Positions 28,367 to 38,303 of a DNA stretch of 64,000 nucleotides are shown one piece after another. Position 1 is the first letter of the stretch. Every line of letters starts with the position of its first letter. The notes under the pieces are model-generated. The model did not search any database and was not told where the DNA came from. It saw only the letters and a list, made by a program, of their open reading frames with translations. Source of the stretch: Melioribacteraceae bacterium (GTDB lineage Bacteria > Bacteroidota > Ignavibacteria > Ignavibacteriales > Melioribacteraceae); NCBI GenBank assembly GCA_030584085.1, contig CP129490.1, positions 1,769,511 through 1,833,510 on the forward strand, read 5' to 3'. The translations under genes were made by a program, and so were the position numbers.

Positions 28367-30208
28367 ATGAAATTATTCGAAATCATTAAATACATTGTAG
28401 ATAAACCTAATTCCGCATTCTTCTACACACCACCGATTTATAAAAATGCTCAATCTTATCTTTTCAAAAATGTTTCCGAAGAAGTAAAAATTTACTCACC
28501 CGATGAATTGAACTTTGGATTTGCTAAAATAGATGAACTAATAAGTTTAGATCTTACTGCTTTCGGTTATATCGAATATGAACTGGGATATTTATTAGAG
28601 CAAAGATTGGAGCACTATTCAACAGAATCTGAAAAACCGTTATTGCATTTTTCATTTTGTGATTCGAGTTCGATAGAAATCATTAAAAGTACTGAAATAG
28701 ATTATTCTGGTTTTTCGAAACTAATCGGGAAGAAAATAATTAGTGATTTTAAAATTAATACTTCCAAACAAGAGTACATAAAAAATGTAGAGAAAATAAA
28801 AAAATACATCAAAGAAGGGGACACCTACCAAGTTAATTATACAGTTAAAGGAAGTTTCAAATTAACGTCCAAGATTGAAGAATTATTTGCGCAATTAATA
28901 TTTTCGCAATCCGCTGAATATACTGCAATTATGAATCTCGATGATCGAATAATAGTCTCCTCTTCACCCGAATTATTTTTAGAGCTAATCGATCATAATA
29001 TAAAAGTAAAACCAATGAAGGGAACGATTGCCAGAGGAATAAATACACACGCTGATGAAATAAATCAATCGATGTTACTTGATAGCGCAAAAGATCGTGC
29101 GGAAAATATTATGATTGTCGATTTACTGAGAAATGATATAGGTAAAATTTGTGAGTACGGAAGCGTAGAGGTTAAAAATAAATACAAATTGGAAAAATAT
29201 GAGTCGGTTTTTCAGTTAACTTCAGAGATTGTTGGAAAGCTAAAAACAAATTCAATTTCAGAAATAATTAAGAATCTATTCCCAAGCGGTTCAATTACCG
29301 GTGCTCCAAAGTTGCGGACGATGGAAATTATTCACGAACTTGAAAAATCCAAACGAGGAGTTTATACCGGATTAATTGGAATGTTTAACAAGAATCATTC
29401 AATTACAAATGTTGCTATTAGAACACTCGATATTAATAAATCAAGTATGAAAGGTGAATTAGGCATTGGAAGCGGGGTAGTTTGGGATAGCGACCCTGAA
29501 CTTGAATATGAAGAAGTATTATTGAAGTCAAATTTCCTAACTCAATCAACGAAATATTTTGAACTCTTTGAAACAATGCTTCTTGAAGATGGCGTGATAT
29601 TTCTATTTGAAAATCATCTATATAGATTAAAGGATGCCTCACAATATTTTTTGTTTAATTATGATGAAAAATTTGTTAGAAGTGAACTCTCAAAGCATAT
29701 TTACAGTTTAGACAAAAATAAATTGTATAAAATTCGATTATCGCTTTCAAAATGGGGAAATATTACAATAACTAACGAAATAATTTCACCAAATTCTGAA
29801 ACAGTCGATTTGAGAATATCGGATAAAAAAATTGATTCACATAATAAATATCAGTTCTTTAAGACAACTAATAGAGAATTATACGAAAGGGAGCTTCGAG
29901 TTGGGCGAAAAAATGGATTTTTCGAAACGATATTCTTCAATGAAAAAGAGCAGCTTGCCGAAGGGTGCATTACAAATATTTTAGTCGAGTTTAATAATGC
30001 TACAATCACTCCACCAATTAATGCCGGAATATTAAACGGATGTTATAGACAATTTATGTTGGACAATAAATCAATTCAAGAACAACATATAAATATCCAG
30101 CAATTAATTAATTCAAAAAGAATTATATTAATAAATTCAGTTCGCAAAGAAGTGAAAGTTGACAGACTATTTGATAGCAAAGGCAATTTACTGAGGGATT
30201 TTACTTAA
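28367..30208 (+). CDS. Aminodeoxychorismate synthase component I fused to aminodeoxychorismate lyase (PabB-PabC)
   Basis: Makes p-aminobenzoate for folate. The chorismate-binding half (to about residue 385) contains YQVNYTVKGSF, PMKGTIARG, FPSGSITGAPK and ELGIGSGVVWDSDPE. The C-terminal third (about 390-613) is a fold-type IV PLP lyase with FFKTTNRELYERE (expected PLP lysine) and LAEGCITNILV. A TTG at 28361 is also in frame; ATG at 28367 is preferred, without a good ribosome site. TAAATTTG at 28337-28344 matches the Bacteroidetes -7 element. The glutaminase subunit PabA is not nearby. It opens a run with isoprenoid and PTS genes at 2-4 base spacing. Confidence 0.9.
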   Translation: MKLFEIIKYIVDKPNSAFFYTPPIYKNAQSYLFKNVSEEVKIYSPDELNFGFAKIDELISLDLTAFGYIEYELGYLLEQRLEHYSTESEKPLLHFSFCDSSSIEIIKSTEIDYSGFSKLIGKKIISDFKINTSKQEYIKNVEKIKKYIKEGDTYQVNYTVKGSFKLTSKIEELFAQLIFSQSAEYTAIMNLDDRIIVSSSPELFLELIDHNIKVKPMKGTIARGINTHADEINQSMLLDSAKDRAENIMIVDLLRNDIGKICEYGSVEVKNKYKLEKYESVFQLTSEIVGKLKTNSISEIIKNLFPSGSITGAPKLRTMEIIHELEKSKRGVYTGLIGMFNKNHSITNVAIRTLDINKSSMKGELGIGSGVVWDSDPELEYEEVLLKSNFLTQSTKYFELFETMLLEDGVIFLFENHLYRLKDASQYFLFNYDEKFVRSELSKHIYSLDKNKLYKIRLSLSKWGNITITNEIISPNSETVDLRISDKKIDSHNKYQFFKTTNRELYERELRVGRKNGFFETIFFNEKEQLAEGCITNILVEFNNATITPPINAGILNGCYRQFMLDNKSIQEQHINIQQLINSKRIILINSVRKEVKVDRLFDSKGNLLRDFT

Positions 30209-30210
30209 TT

Positions 30211-31254
30211 ATGCCCGATCAAAAAAAGGAAACCATCCAACGCAAAAAGGATCATATCCAGCTTTGTCTTAATGATGACGTCGGTTTCTCATATCTTACC
30301 AACGGTTTAGAAAATTACTACTTTGAACACAATGCAATAACTGAAGTCCAATTCGATAAAATTGATCTCACAACAAAATTCTTTGGTCATAAAATTAGTT
30401 ACCCATTTCTTATTTCATGTATGACCGGCGGAACTTCAGAAGCTGAAAAAATTAATGAGTCATTAGCCATAGTTGTAAATCAATTAAATATCCCGATTGG
30501 TGTTGGTAGTCAGAGACAAGCTTTAGAATCAGACGATTATCATACTACTTATGCTACTGTTAAAAAGAATGCAAAGGATGTTCCCATTCTTGCTAATATT
30601 GGAGCTGCTCAAGTTGCTTCTATTAAAGAGATTAAACCATTTCAAAAAATTGTTGATCTTGTGGAGGCTTCTGCTTTAGTGATTCATGTTAATCCATTAC
30701 AAGAAGTATTGCAAAAATCCGGCGAACCAAATTTTACCGGATTGTTAAAGCGTATTGAGATTCTGGTCAATAAATTAAAAGTGCCAATAATTGTAAAAGA
30801 AGTTGGATCGGGAATTAGTAGAAAATCAGCAAAGCAATTGTTAGAAGTTGGGGTAGAGGGAATTGATGTTGCTGGCGCCGGAGGTACAAGCTGGTCACAA
30901 GTAGAATTAAAAAGGAACAAACAACAAGACGAATATTTTAGAAACTGGGGATTGCCGACTTCATATTGTTTGCGTGAAGTAAACACATTAAAGAAAAAGT
31001 ATAGTTTTACTTTAATATCATCGGGCGGTATTTATAGCGGTATTGAAATCGCAAAATCAATTGCACTCGGTGCAGATATTGCGGCATCTGCCAGACCTCT
31101 TCTTCAAAGTATATTGAAATCCGGAGTTGACGGCACAATCAAATTAATAGATGATTGGTTCAAGGAAGTTAGAAAAATAATGTATTTGACAGGATCAAAA
31201 AATATAAAAGCACTTTCTAAACAAAAATTAATTAAAAAATCAGAATTATATTGA
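30211..31254 (+). CDS. fni: Type 2 isopentenyl-diphosphate delta-isomerase
   Basis: Interconverts IPP and DMAPP using reduced FMN. This 347-residue protein has the type 2 signatures RKKDHIQLCL at the N-terminus, FLISCMTGGTSEAEKIN, GVGSQRQALE, VHVNPLQE, VKEVGSGISRKSAKQLLEVGVEGIDVAGAGGTSW (in parts) and ALGADIAASARPLLQS. It follows the pabB-pabC stop after two bases. The prenyl synthase gene begins at or just after its stop, so substrate isomer and chain elongation genes are coupled. Confidence 0.94.
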   Translation: MPDQKKETIQRKKDHIQLCLNDDVGFSYLTNGLENYYFEHNAITEVQFDKIDLTTKFFGHKISYPFLISCMTGGTSEAEKINESLAIVVNQLNIPIGVGSQRQALESDDYHTTYATVKKNAKDVPILANIGAAQVASIKEIKPFQKIVDLVEASALVIHVNPLQEVLQKSGEPNFTGLLKRIEILVNKLKVPIIVKEVGSGISRKSAKQLLEVGVEGIDVAGAGGTSWSQVELKRNKQQDEYFRNWGLPTSYCLREVNTLKKKYSFTLISSGGIYSGIEIAKSIALGADIAASARPLLQSILKSGVDGTIKLIDDWFKEVRKIMYLTGSKNIKALSKQKLIKKSELY

Positions 31255-31262
31255 CGGCAAAA

Positions 31263-32249
31263 ATGACTGAAAAGCAAATTTCAAATTACTACAAAAACGA
31301 GATCTTAAAAGTTGAGAAGAAACTAAGAGAAGCATTCATTAAATCACTTCCTAAATCTTTATATGATCCATGCACTTATGCTTTAGAATCCGGCGGAAAA
31401 AGATTAAGACCATTTTTAGTTATGATGGCTGCAAAAGCTGTTGGAGGTAAAGTTAATGATGTTTACAATGCAGCACTTGCGGTAGAAATTCTTCATAACT
31501 TTACTTTAATTCATGACGATATAATGGATAATGCTGATATTCGCCGCGGTAGAGCGAGTCTTCATAAAAAGTATGATGAAAATACTGCAATTCTTGCAGG
31601 CGATAATTTAATGGCAGTTGCGTATTTATATTTAACTAAAGATTGTAAAAACAATGTAAACGAAATTGTAAATCATTTCACACAAGGTATTATTGAAATT
31701 TGCGAAGGACAAAGCTACGATAAAGACTTTGAGTTAAAAAAGAATGTAACAATTGACGAGTATTTGCTAATGATTCAAAAGAAAACTGCAGCACTTGCCG
31801 AAATGTGTTGTTATATAGGTGCGAAAATTGTCGGAGGAAGTAAAAGTGAAGTGAATAATTTGGCTAGTTACGGAAGAAATCTTGGTTTAGCTTTTCAACT
31901 GCAAGACGATCTATTGGATATCTTTGGAGATGAAAAAAAATTTGGCAAAACTGTCGGCGGTGATTTAGTTGAGGGCAAGAAAACATTTCTATTTCTTAAG
32001 GCATTAGAGAAGTCAAAAGGGGAGGATAGAAAACTACTTCAAAAGGTTATTGATAACAAAGGGATTAAAAAGAATCAAGTTGCCAAATATCGTGAAATTT
32101 ATGAAAAGTTTGGCGTTATCGAAGACACCAAAAAAGAAATTAGAAAGTTTTCAAAAAATGCATTAAAATGCGTTGGTAAAGTTAAGGATTCAGAAGCAAG
32201 AGAAATATTATTCTGGCTTACTCATAAATTAGTCGATAGAATTAATTAA
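31263..32249 (+). CDS. Short-chain polyprenyl diphosphate synthase
   Basis: Condenses IPP onto allylic diphosphates to make C15-C20 (or longer) prenyl chains. A 328-residue all-helical enzyme with the first Asp-rich motif DDIMD in TLIHDDIMDNADIRRG and the second in FQLQDDLLDIFGDEKKFGK. GGKRLRPFL precedes them. Phe is five residues before the first motif, and there is no two-residue insertion in that motif; these do not settle FPP versus GGPP. A TTG at 31251 overlapping the upstream stop is an alternative start. The stop TAA overlaps the HPr ATG by one base. Confidence 0.88.
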   Translation: MTEKQISNYYKNEILKVEKKLREAFIKSLPKSLYDPCTYALESGGKRLRPFLVMMAAKAVGGKVNDVYNAALAVEILHNFTLIHDDIMDNADIRRGRASLHKKYDENTAILAGDNLMAVAYLYLTKDCKNNVNEIVNHFTQGIIEICEGQSYDKDFELKKNVTIDEYLLMIQKKTAALAEMCCYIGAKIVGGSKSEVNNLASYGRNLGLAFQLQDDLLDIFGDEKKFGKTVGGDLVEGKKTFLFLKALEKSKGEDRKLLQKVIDNKGIKKNQVAKYREIYEKFGVIEDTKKEIRKFSKNALKCVGKVKDSEAREILFWLTHKLVDRIN

Positions 32250-32515
32250 TGATAGAAAAAGAAGTTAAAATAATTAACAATGCCGGACTTCATACAAGAC
32301 CAGCGGCAACAATAGTTAAACTTGCTGCTCAATTTAAGTCTGAGTTTTTTATTAACAAAGACGGTTTGCATATAAACGGAAAAAGCATTATTGGTGTAAT
32401 GACATTAGCTGCTGAGAAAGGATCATCATTAATTTTAACGTTTGAAGGTCCTGATGAAGAAGAAGCATCTAAAGAAATATTAGCCTATTTTGAACGAGGA
32501 TTCGACGAGATGTAA
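32249..32515 (+). CDS. ptsH: Phosphocarrier protein HPr
   Basis: An 88-residue phosphotransfer protein with the phosphorylatable His15 in NNAGLHTRPAA and the regulatory Ser46 in NGKSIIGVM. The intact Ser46 site leaves room for control by an HPr kinase, which is not in the window. The ATG shares a base with the prenyl synthase stop, and ptsI follows three bases after its own stop. No sugar-specific enzyme II is present here, so the pair may serve regulation as much as sugar import. Confidence 0.95.
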   Translation: MIEKEVKIINNAGLHTRPAATIVKLAAQFKSEFFINKDGLHINGKSIIGVMTLAAEKGSSLILTFEGPDEEEASKEILAYFERGFDEM

Positions 32516-32518
32516 ACT

Positions 32519-34276
32519 ATGCAAAAAGAAAAATCAAATATTTACAAAGGACTTCCCGCTGCACCCGGCATCACAATTGCTCCCGCATATTTATTCAAAA
32601 AAGAAAAAGAATCTATTAATTCCGACACAATTGAAAATGTGGAAGAAGCTATAACTATTCTGGAAGAATCACTTGAATCTTCACGCAAGGAACTTAAAAA
32701 AGTATTTGGATTGGCGATCGATAAACTTGGTGAAAAAAGAGCCGCAATTTTTGAAGCACAAATAATGATTTTAGATGATCCGGTTCTTATTGATACAATT
32801 AAGAAAAGAATAAGAGACGAGAAACGCACTTCAGAATATATTGTTTACGATGAAATTTCTAAGTATCAACGCATGATGGATCAAGTTAACGAACCATACA
32901 TGAAAGAGCGTTCACAAGATATAGATGATATTAAAAACAGAATCATCAGAAACATCAAAAAGAAGAAATGGAAATCAAAGATTACTAATGATGTCATAGT
33001 CGTTACAGATAATATAACCCCGGCTGATACAGTTTTATTTTCAAGAGCAAATGTAAAAGGCTATGTCACTAACTTTGGCGGATTAACTTCTCATGCCGCA
33101 ATTGTGGCAAGATCCCTTCATATACCTGCTGTGCTTGGTTTGCATGATGCTACGGCAAAAATTAACGATGGCGATACAATTATTGTAGATGGTTACAGAG
33201 GCGAAGTAGTTGTTGCTCCAACCGATGAACAACTGTCTTATTACAAAAAGAGAATAAAGAATCTCAATTTATACGATGCAGAACTTTCCAAGCTAAAAGA
33301 TCTTCCGGCAGAGACAACAGATGGCAGAAGAATATCATTGCTCGCCAATTTAGATTTAACGGAAGAAATTGATTTAATCGTTCAAAATGGTGCTAATGGA
33401 ATCGGTCTTGTAAGAACAGAACAAATATTCGAAGAAATGGACCAATTCCCCACTGAAGAAGTACAATTGGAATGGTATAAGCAAATTTCGGAAAATATAT
33501 ACCCTGATATCGCAATCATTAGAGTACTTGATATTGGCGGCGATAAAATTTTACCGGTTGATGTTAAAGAAGCAAATCCGTTTTTAGGATGGCGAGGAAT
33601 AAGATTTTTACTGGATAATAGGGAATTATTCAAAACTCAGTTGCGGGCGATCCTCAGAGCTAGCATACATAAAAATATTAAAGTAATGTTACCGATGATT
33701 GCATCGCTTGTAGAAGTGCGTGAAACAAAAAAAATTATGGAAGGATGCAAGGCTGAACTTAAGAAAGAAGGACATAAATTTGATAACGATATAGAACTCG
33801 GTATAATGATTGAAGTTCCATCCGCTGCAGTTCTAGCACATGAATTTGCAAAAGAAGTTTCATTTTTCTCGATTGGTACGAATGATTTAATTCAATATTT
33901 ACTTGCCGTAGATAGAGGAAATGAAATTGTCTCGAGTTTATATCAAGAATTTCATCCATCTGTTGTAAGAACAATTGATTTTATTATAAAAGAAGGTAAG
34001 CAAAACGATGTGTTTGTTAGTATCTGCGGTGAAATGGCATCCGATCAAATAGCAATTCCATTGTTAATCGGGTTGGGACTCGATTCGCTCAGTGTTTCTC
34101 CAGCACTTATTCCCGTTACTAAACAGATTATTAGAAATATTTCTTTTGAGGAAACTCAAAAGTTAGTTGAAAAATGCTTAACCGCCATAACCGAAAAGGA
34201 TATCAAAGATATTTTGACAAATTATTTTGATGAAAAAGTTAAACATCATTTGAAGAGTTTTTTTGTTACTAATTAG
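32519..34276 (+). CDS. ptsI: Phosphoenolpyruvate-protein phosphotransferase (PTS enzyme I)
   Basis: Transfers phosphate from PEP to HPr. The 585-residue protein is full length: the N-terminal HPr-binding and phosphohistidine domain has GGLTSHAAIVARS with His192, and the C-terminal PEP-binding TIM barrel has GIGLVRTEQIFE, DIGGDKILP, EVPSAAVLAHEFAKEV and the Cys-containing SICGEMASDQ. It ends the pabB-pabC to PTS unit; the next gene begins after 74 bases in which no terminator was seen. Confidence 0.95.
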   Translation: MQKEKSNIYKGLPAAPGITIAPAYLFKKEKESINSDTIENVEEAITILEESLESSRKELKKVFGLAIDKLGEKRAAIFEAQIMILDDPVLIDTIKKRIRDEKRTSEYIVYDEISKYQRMMDQVNEPYMKERSQDIDDIKNRIIRNIKKKKWKSKITNDVIVVTDNITPADTVLFSRANVKGYVTNFGGLTSHAAIVARSLHIPAVLGLHDATAKINDGDTIIVDGYRGEVVVAPTDEQLSYYKKRIKNLNLYDAELSKLKDLPAETTDGRRISLLANLDLTEEIDLIVQNGANGIGLVRTEQIFEEMDQFPTEEVQLEWYKQISENIYPDIAIIRVLDIGGDKILPVDVKEANPFLGWRGIRFLLDNRELFKTQLRAILRASIHKNIKVMLPMIASLVEVRETKKIMEGCKAELKKEGHKFDNDIELGIMIEVPSAAVLAHEFAKEVSFFSIGTNDLIQYLLAVDRGNEIVSSLYQEFHPSVVRTIDFIIKEGKQNDVFVSICGEMASDQIAIPLLIGLGLDSLSVSPALIPVTKQIIRNISFEETQKLVEKCLTAITEKDIKDILTNYFDEKVKHHLKSFFVTN

Positions 34277-34350
34277 GTAATCATTTTTACATTGCAGTAA
34301 CAACAGAGTTTCGTTATTTAACACGCAAAACAAAATAATCGTTTATTATC

Positions 34351-37164
34351 TTGACAAAAAAAATCCTACTAACTCTTTCGTTATTTCTTATCTCAGTCAA
34401 TATTACGACTGCCCAATTTTTCTTTTTTGGAAGAAACAAAGTCACCTATGAAGATTTTGAGTGGAAGCTTCTTAAGACCGAACATTTTGATATTTATTAC
34501 AGCGGTGAATTTTTAGAAATCGCAGAAATCGGTGCTCAATATGCCGAAGAAGCATTTGATGAATATAAAGTTAAATTTAACAATATAATTACTCGCAGAA
34601 TCCCTCTAGTTTTTTACAACTCACATTTACAATTTCAGCAGACCAACATCGTCCCAAATTTCATCCCCGAAGGTGTTGGTGGTTTTTTTGAGTTCTTAAA
34701 GGGGAGAGTTGTAATACCTTATCTCGGTTCACTTGAGCAATTTCGTCATGTAATCCGGCATGAGCTTGTGCACGTATTTATGACTTCAAAGTTATTCAAT
34801 CTGCAAAGAGATAGAAGAATTGCAATAATGAAGCAACCACCGCTTTGGTTTATCGAAGGTCTCGCTGAATACTGGTCTTATCATTGGGATACGCAAGCGG
34901 AGATGATTTTACGCGATGCGGTTCTGAACGGATATTTTATTCCGTTAAAAGAGATGTTGAAAATTTACGGCACATTTTTGATGTATAAAGAAGGTCAGAA
35001 TTTTTTAATGTTTGTTGGTGAAGAATACGGTGAAGAAAAAGTTCTACTCATGCTTGAAAACATTTGGAGGTTTTCTTCATTTGAAAAAGTTATTGAATAC
35101 ACATTGGAAGAATCAATAGATGAAATTGATGAGAAATGGTCTCACTCTCTAAAGCAAAAATATTTTCCATTATATGAGAATAAATATCCTCACACACTAG
35201 CATCAAAGAAGATAACATCGGAAGGATTTAATTTCTCTCCCGCAATTTATCAGGACAATGAAGCAAAAGAAATATACTTCATCGGGAATTATGATGGATA
35301 TGCGTCAGTATTTAAAATTGAATTTGACGATACCACGAAATCTTGGAGCGAACCAATTAAAATAGTACAAGGAGAAAAAGAAGAAGTTTTTGAAGCATTT
35401 CATTTACTTCAACTTTCTTTAACTGCATCAAGTGATGGAAAAGTTGCGTTTGTTTCAAAATCCGGTGGAAGCGACGCAATTCATATTTATTCAATAGGAG
35501 ATGAAGAAGTTATTCAAACTTATAAATGGGATGATTTGATAACAATTCAATCACCTTCATTTTCGAATGACAATAATAAGTTAGTCTTTAATGCAACAGA
35601 TAAAAAAGGTTACAGCGACATTTTTATTTTCGATCTAAGTTTAGATAGTCTATTCAGAATTACAAATGATTACTATGATGACCTAGATCCAATATTTACG
35701 AAGAATGACAATCATATAATTTTTTCATCAGATAGAACCGAAGGTTATTTTGAAGGAAAAAGTAATCTTTTTAAGATTGATCTAAGCACTTTCGAAATTG
35801 AATACCTGACTTATGTAAATGCTAACATAAAAACTCCGCATTTCAACCCGGATTTTTCTGAACTTTATTTCACTTCAGATTACGACGGTGTATTTAATAT
35901 TTGGAAATTGGAAAATGAAAATGCTAATCCCATCGGAATGAAACAGTATTCACATTTTGTCACAAGTGTATATGATTTTGATTTCTTTTCTAATAATGAA
36001 GTGGTTACTTCCTCATTCCAAAAATTCTCGCTTCAATTTTATGAATATGATATGAATAGTGTACCGGATTCGGCAAAAAAATACGTCACATTTAATTTCG
36101 CCTTGCGTGACAAACCTTGGATAGCAAAGAAAATTGAATTAGAATCCGAGTTTAAAGAAGTCGATTATAAAAAAGAATACTCACTTGATTATGCGGTGGG
36201 TCAGTTTGCGGCAGGTCCAAGTTATGGTGAACGTGCCGGTGCGTTAATGACTTTCAGCGATATGCTTGGTGATGATAAATACTATTTTCTTTTTTATAAC
36301 AGCGGTGATTTTCATAACGATATTTTTCGAAACATAAATGTAGCACTAACTAGATTATACGTTGGAGAAAGAACCAACTATGCGTACGGAGTTTTTCATT
36401 TCAATGGACCGCGATATGATATAAGAGTTTCGGATGATCGATTTTATGAAAGAGTTTATGGCGGTTTCTTTAGTCTAATCTATCCACTTTCTTTTTTCAA
36501 ACGGTTGGAAGTAAGTGTTAGTCTTGCAAATTCCGATAGAGAACTTTTACCGGGTGTTTATGGCAGGAAGTCATTACAACTTACCAACATGGTTTCTTTC
36601 GTCCATGATAATTCATTGTGGGGACCATCCGGTCCTCTGGACGGTTCACGTTATAGGTTTTTGCTCGGTTATACAAGTGATATAAAATATTCCAACACAA
36701 ATTACTTAACCGCAGTGATGGATTACCGGCATTATTTGAGATTAGGTTTCAGAAGTGCACTTGCTTTCAGAGGATCTATATATTACAACGAAGGTAAAGA
36801 TGCGACTAGATATATCGCCGGTGGAAGCTGGGATTTACGAGGCTGGCCAAGATGGGGAATTCGTGGGGAGAAACTTTGGATTTCATCCGCAGAATTAAGG
36901 TTTCCTTTAATAGATGAACTTACAATCAGATTTCCTTTTCTCGGAATAAGTTTTTCACAATTGCGCGGTGCTGTTTTCTTTGATGCCGGCGGTGCTTGGG
37001 ATGATGCTTATAACGAAACTTTAGGATCAATTGGTGCCGGAATTAGATTTAACTTCTTCAATGCGATTGTATTTAGATACGATGTTGGTAAAAAGATTGA
37101 AAACAACTTTACAAAATTTCAAGACACATTATTTTACCAATTTTTCTTCGGTTGGGATTTTTAG
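34351..37164 (+). CDS. Outer-membrane fusion: zinc-peptidase domain, WD40-like propeller and Omp85-type barrel
   Basis: A 937-residue envelope protein. After a signal peptide (to about SVNITTAQ) comes a peptidase-MA-like domain with zinc motif HELVH (His137, Glu138, His141) and the downstream EGLAEYWS (169-176) supplying the third ligand. A TolB/PD40-type propeller follows at about 270-590, with repeats such as SFSNDNNKLVF and FSSDRTEGYFEG. The C-terminal third is an Omp85-like barrel with GGSWDLRGWPRWGIRGEK and AVFFDAGGAWDD, ending in FFGWDF. TTG at 34351 is the only plausible start; no ribosome site is seen. Known parts in an unusual order; a role in outer-membrane processing or secretion is inference. 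Confidence 0.82.
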   Translation: MTKKILLTLSLFLISVNITTAQFFFFGRNKVTYEDFEWKLLKTEHFDIYYSGEFLEIAEIGAQYAEEAFDEYKVKFNNIITRRIPLVFYNSHLQFQQTNIVPNFIPEGVGGFFEFLKGRVVIPYLGSLEQFRHVIRHELVHVFMTSKLFNLQRDRRIAIMKQPPLWFIEGLAEYWSYHWDTQAEMILRDAVLNGYFIPLKEMLKIYGTFLMYKEGQNFLMFVGEEYGEEKVLLMLENIWRFSSFEKVIEYTLEESIDEIDEKWSHSLKQKYFPLYENKYPHTLASKKITSEGFNFSPAIYQDNEAKEIYFIGNYDGYASVFKIEFDDTTKSWSEPIKIVQGEKEEVFEAFHLLQLSLTASSDGKVAFVSKSGGSDAIHIYSIGDEEVIQTYKWDDLITIQSPSFSNDNNKLVFNATDKKGYSDIFIFDLSLDSLFRITNDYYDDLDPIFTKNDNHIIFSSDRTEGYFEGKSNLFKIDLSTFEIEYLTYVNANIKTPHFNPDFSELYFTSDYDGVFNIWKLENENANPIGMKQYSHFVTSVYDFDFFSNNEVVTSSFQKFSLQFYEYDMNSVPDSAKKYVTFNFALRDKPWIAKKIELESEFKEVDYKKEYSLDYAVGQFAAGPSYGERAGALMTFSDMLGDDKYYFLFYNSGDFHNDIFRNINVALTRLYVGERTNYAYGVFHFNGPRYDIRVSDDRFYERVYGGFFSLIYPLSFFKRLEVSVSLANSDRELLPGVYGRKSLQLTNMVSFVHDNSLWGPSGPLDGSRYRFLLGYTSDIKYSNTNYLTAVMDYRHYLRLGFRSALAFRGSIYYNEGKDATRYIAGGSWDLRGWPRWGIRGEKLWISSAELRFPLIDELTIRFPFLGISFSQLRGAVFFDAGGAWDDAYNETLGSIGAGIRFNFFNAIVFRYDVGKKIENNFTKFQDTLFYQFFFGWDF

Positions 37165-38303
37165 TGAAACGAATATCTGTCATATTAATTCTATTATTAT
37201 TTCTCATTGGTTGCACTAAACAACTGCTTATAAAAAATTATCCAAACGGACAACCGGCTTATGCTATGTTCGGACAAATTCCGGAAAGATCATTTTACTA
37301 TCCGATGACTTTGCCGGATTCGCTTGAATTAATTTGGGAGGCAACTGTTACCGGCAGCTTTAATTTTAATTCAGTTGTTGTTGAGGGAAATCATGTATTC
37401 ACATCGGATTTAGCGGGAAATATCTTCTGCATTGATACGGAAACCGGAAAAGTTTTAGGTGCAGATAAAAGTAAGGGAGAAATTGCCGTAGCTCCAATTT
37501 TAAATAATGGTATAATGTATTACATAATTACACAATCGGGTGAGGATTACTCTCTCCTCGTAAGTTACGATATACGAAAAGGGGAAAGATTAAAAGAAAT
37601 TGAAATACCCGGAAGAGTCGGTAATGAGATGATAAAGATCGGAAATAATTTTGTCTTTGTTAGCGATGACGGAGTTATTTATAAATACGATACTTTTCTC
37701 AACAGACAATGGAGAACAGAACTTAACCAAAAAGTATATTCTTCTCCGGCTGCTCACAAAAACAAACTTTACGTAGCAGCTTTTAACGGTGAATTATTTT
37801 GTATAGACCTTAACGATGGTGAGATAAAATATTCAAAAAAGATTTTAGATAATAATGAAGCAGCAATATCTATAAAAGACAATATCGGATTAATCGGAAC
37901 AAATAATGGTGAACTTGTGTCATTCGATTTATCCGACTTTAGTGAAAATTGGAGATTTGATACAAACGCGAAAATCAAATCACCCGCAGTTATAAATGAT
38001 CAAAATATTTACATCGGCAACTTAGCTGGATCATATTATTGTTTAAATATCAATTCCGGCGAACAAATCTGGAAATTTGAATCCGAAGGAATGTTCAATG
38101 CGCCGGGAGCACTCTTTGAAAATATTCTACTTCAACCGGATGTAAATGGGAAGTTATTATTTATCAACACTGGCAATGGAAATATTCTAAAAACGATAGA
38201 ATATGAATCAAGAGTAAAACTTAATCCGGCATATTTTGATGACAAATTATATATCGGAATTGATCGCGGTGAATTGCTGGTTTATCAACTGGTAAGAAAT
38301 TAA
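37164..38303 (+). CDS. Lipoprotein with a PQQ-like/BamB-like beta-propeller
   Basis: A lipoprotein of 379 residues; the lipobox is LIGC with Cys17. The body is a repeated propeller with blades such as GNIFCIDTETGKVLG, GELFCIDLNDGEIKYSK and GSYYCLNINSGEQIWKFES, the PQQ/BamB type. The GTG at 37164 shares a base with the upstream stop and puts the signal peptide at the right distance; an in-frame TTG at 37152 would only add residues before it. Directly behind an Omp85-type barrel, it could be an accessory lipoprotein in the way BamB serves BamA. That role is inference. Confidence 0.83.
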   Translation: MKRISVILILLLFLIGCTKQLLIKNYPNGQPAYAMFGQIPERSFYYPMTLPDSLELIWEATVTGSFNFNSVVVEGNHVFTSDLAGNIFCIDTETGKVLGADKSKGEIAVAPILNNGIMYYIITQSGEDYSLLVSYDIRKGERLKEIEIPGRVGNEMIKIGNNFVFVSDDGVIYKYDTFLNRQWRTELNQKVYSSPAAHKNKLYVAAFNGELFCIDLNDGEIKYSKKILDNNEAAISIKDNIGLIGTNNGELVSFDLSDFSENWRFDTNAKIKSPAVINDQNIYIGNLAGSYYCLNINSGEQIWKFESEGMFNAPGALFENILLQPDVNGKLLFINTGNGNILKTIEYESRVKLNPAYFDDKLYIGIDRGELLVYQLVRN

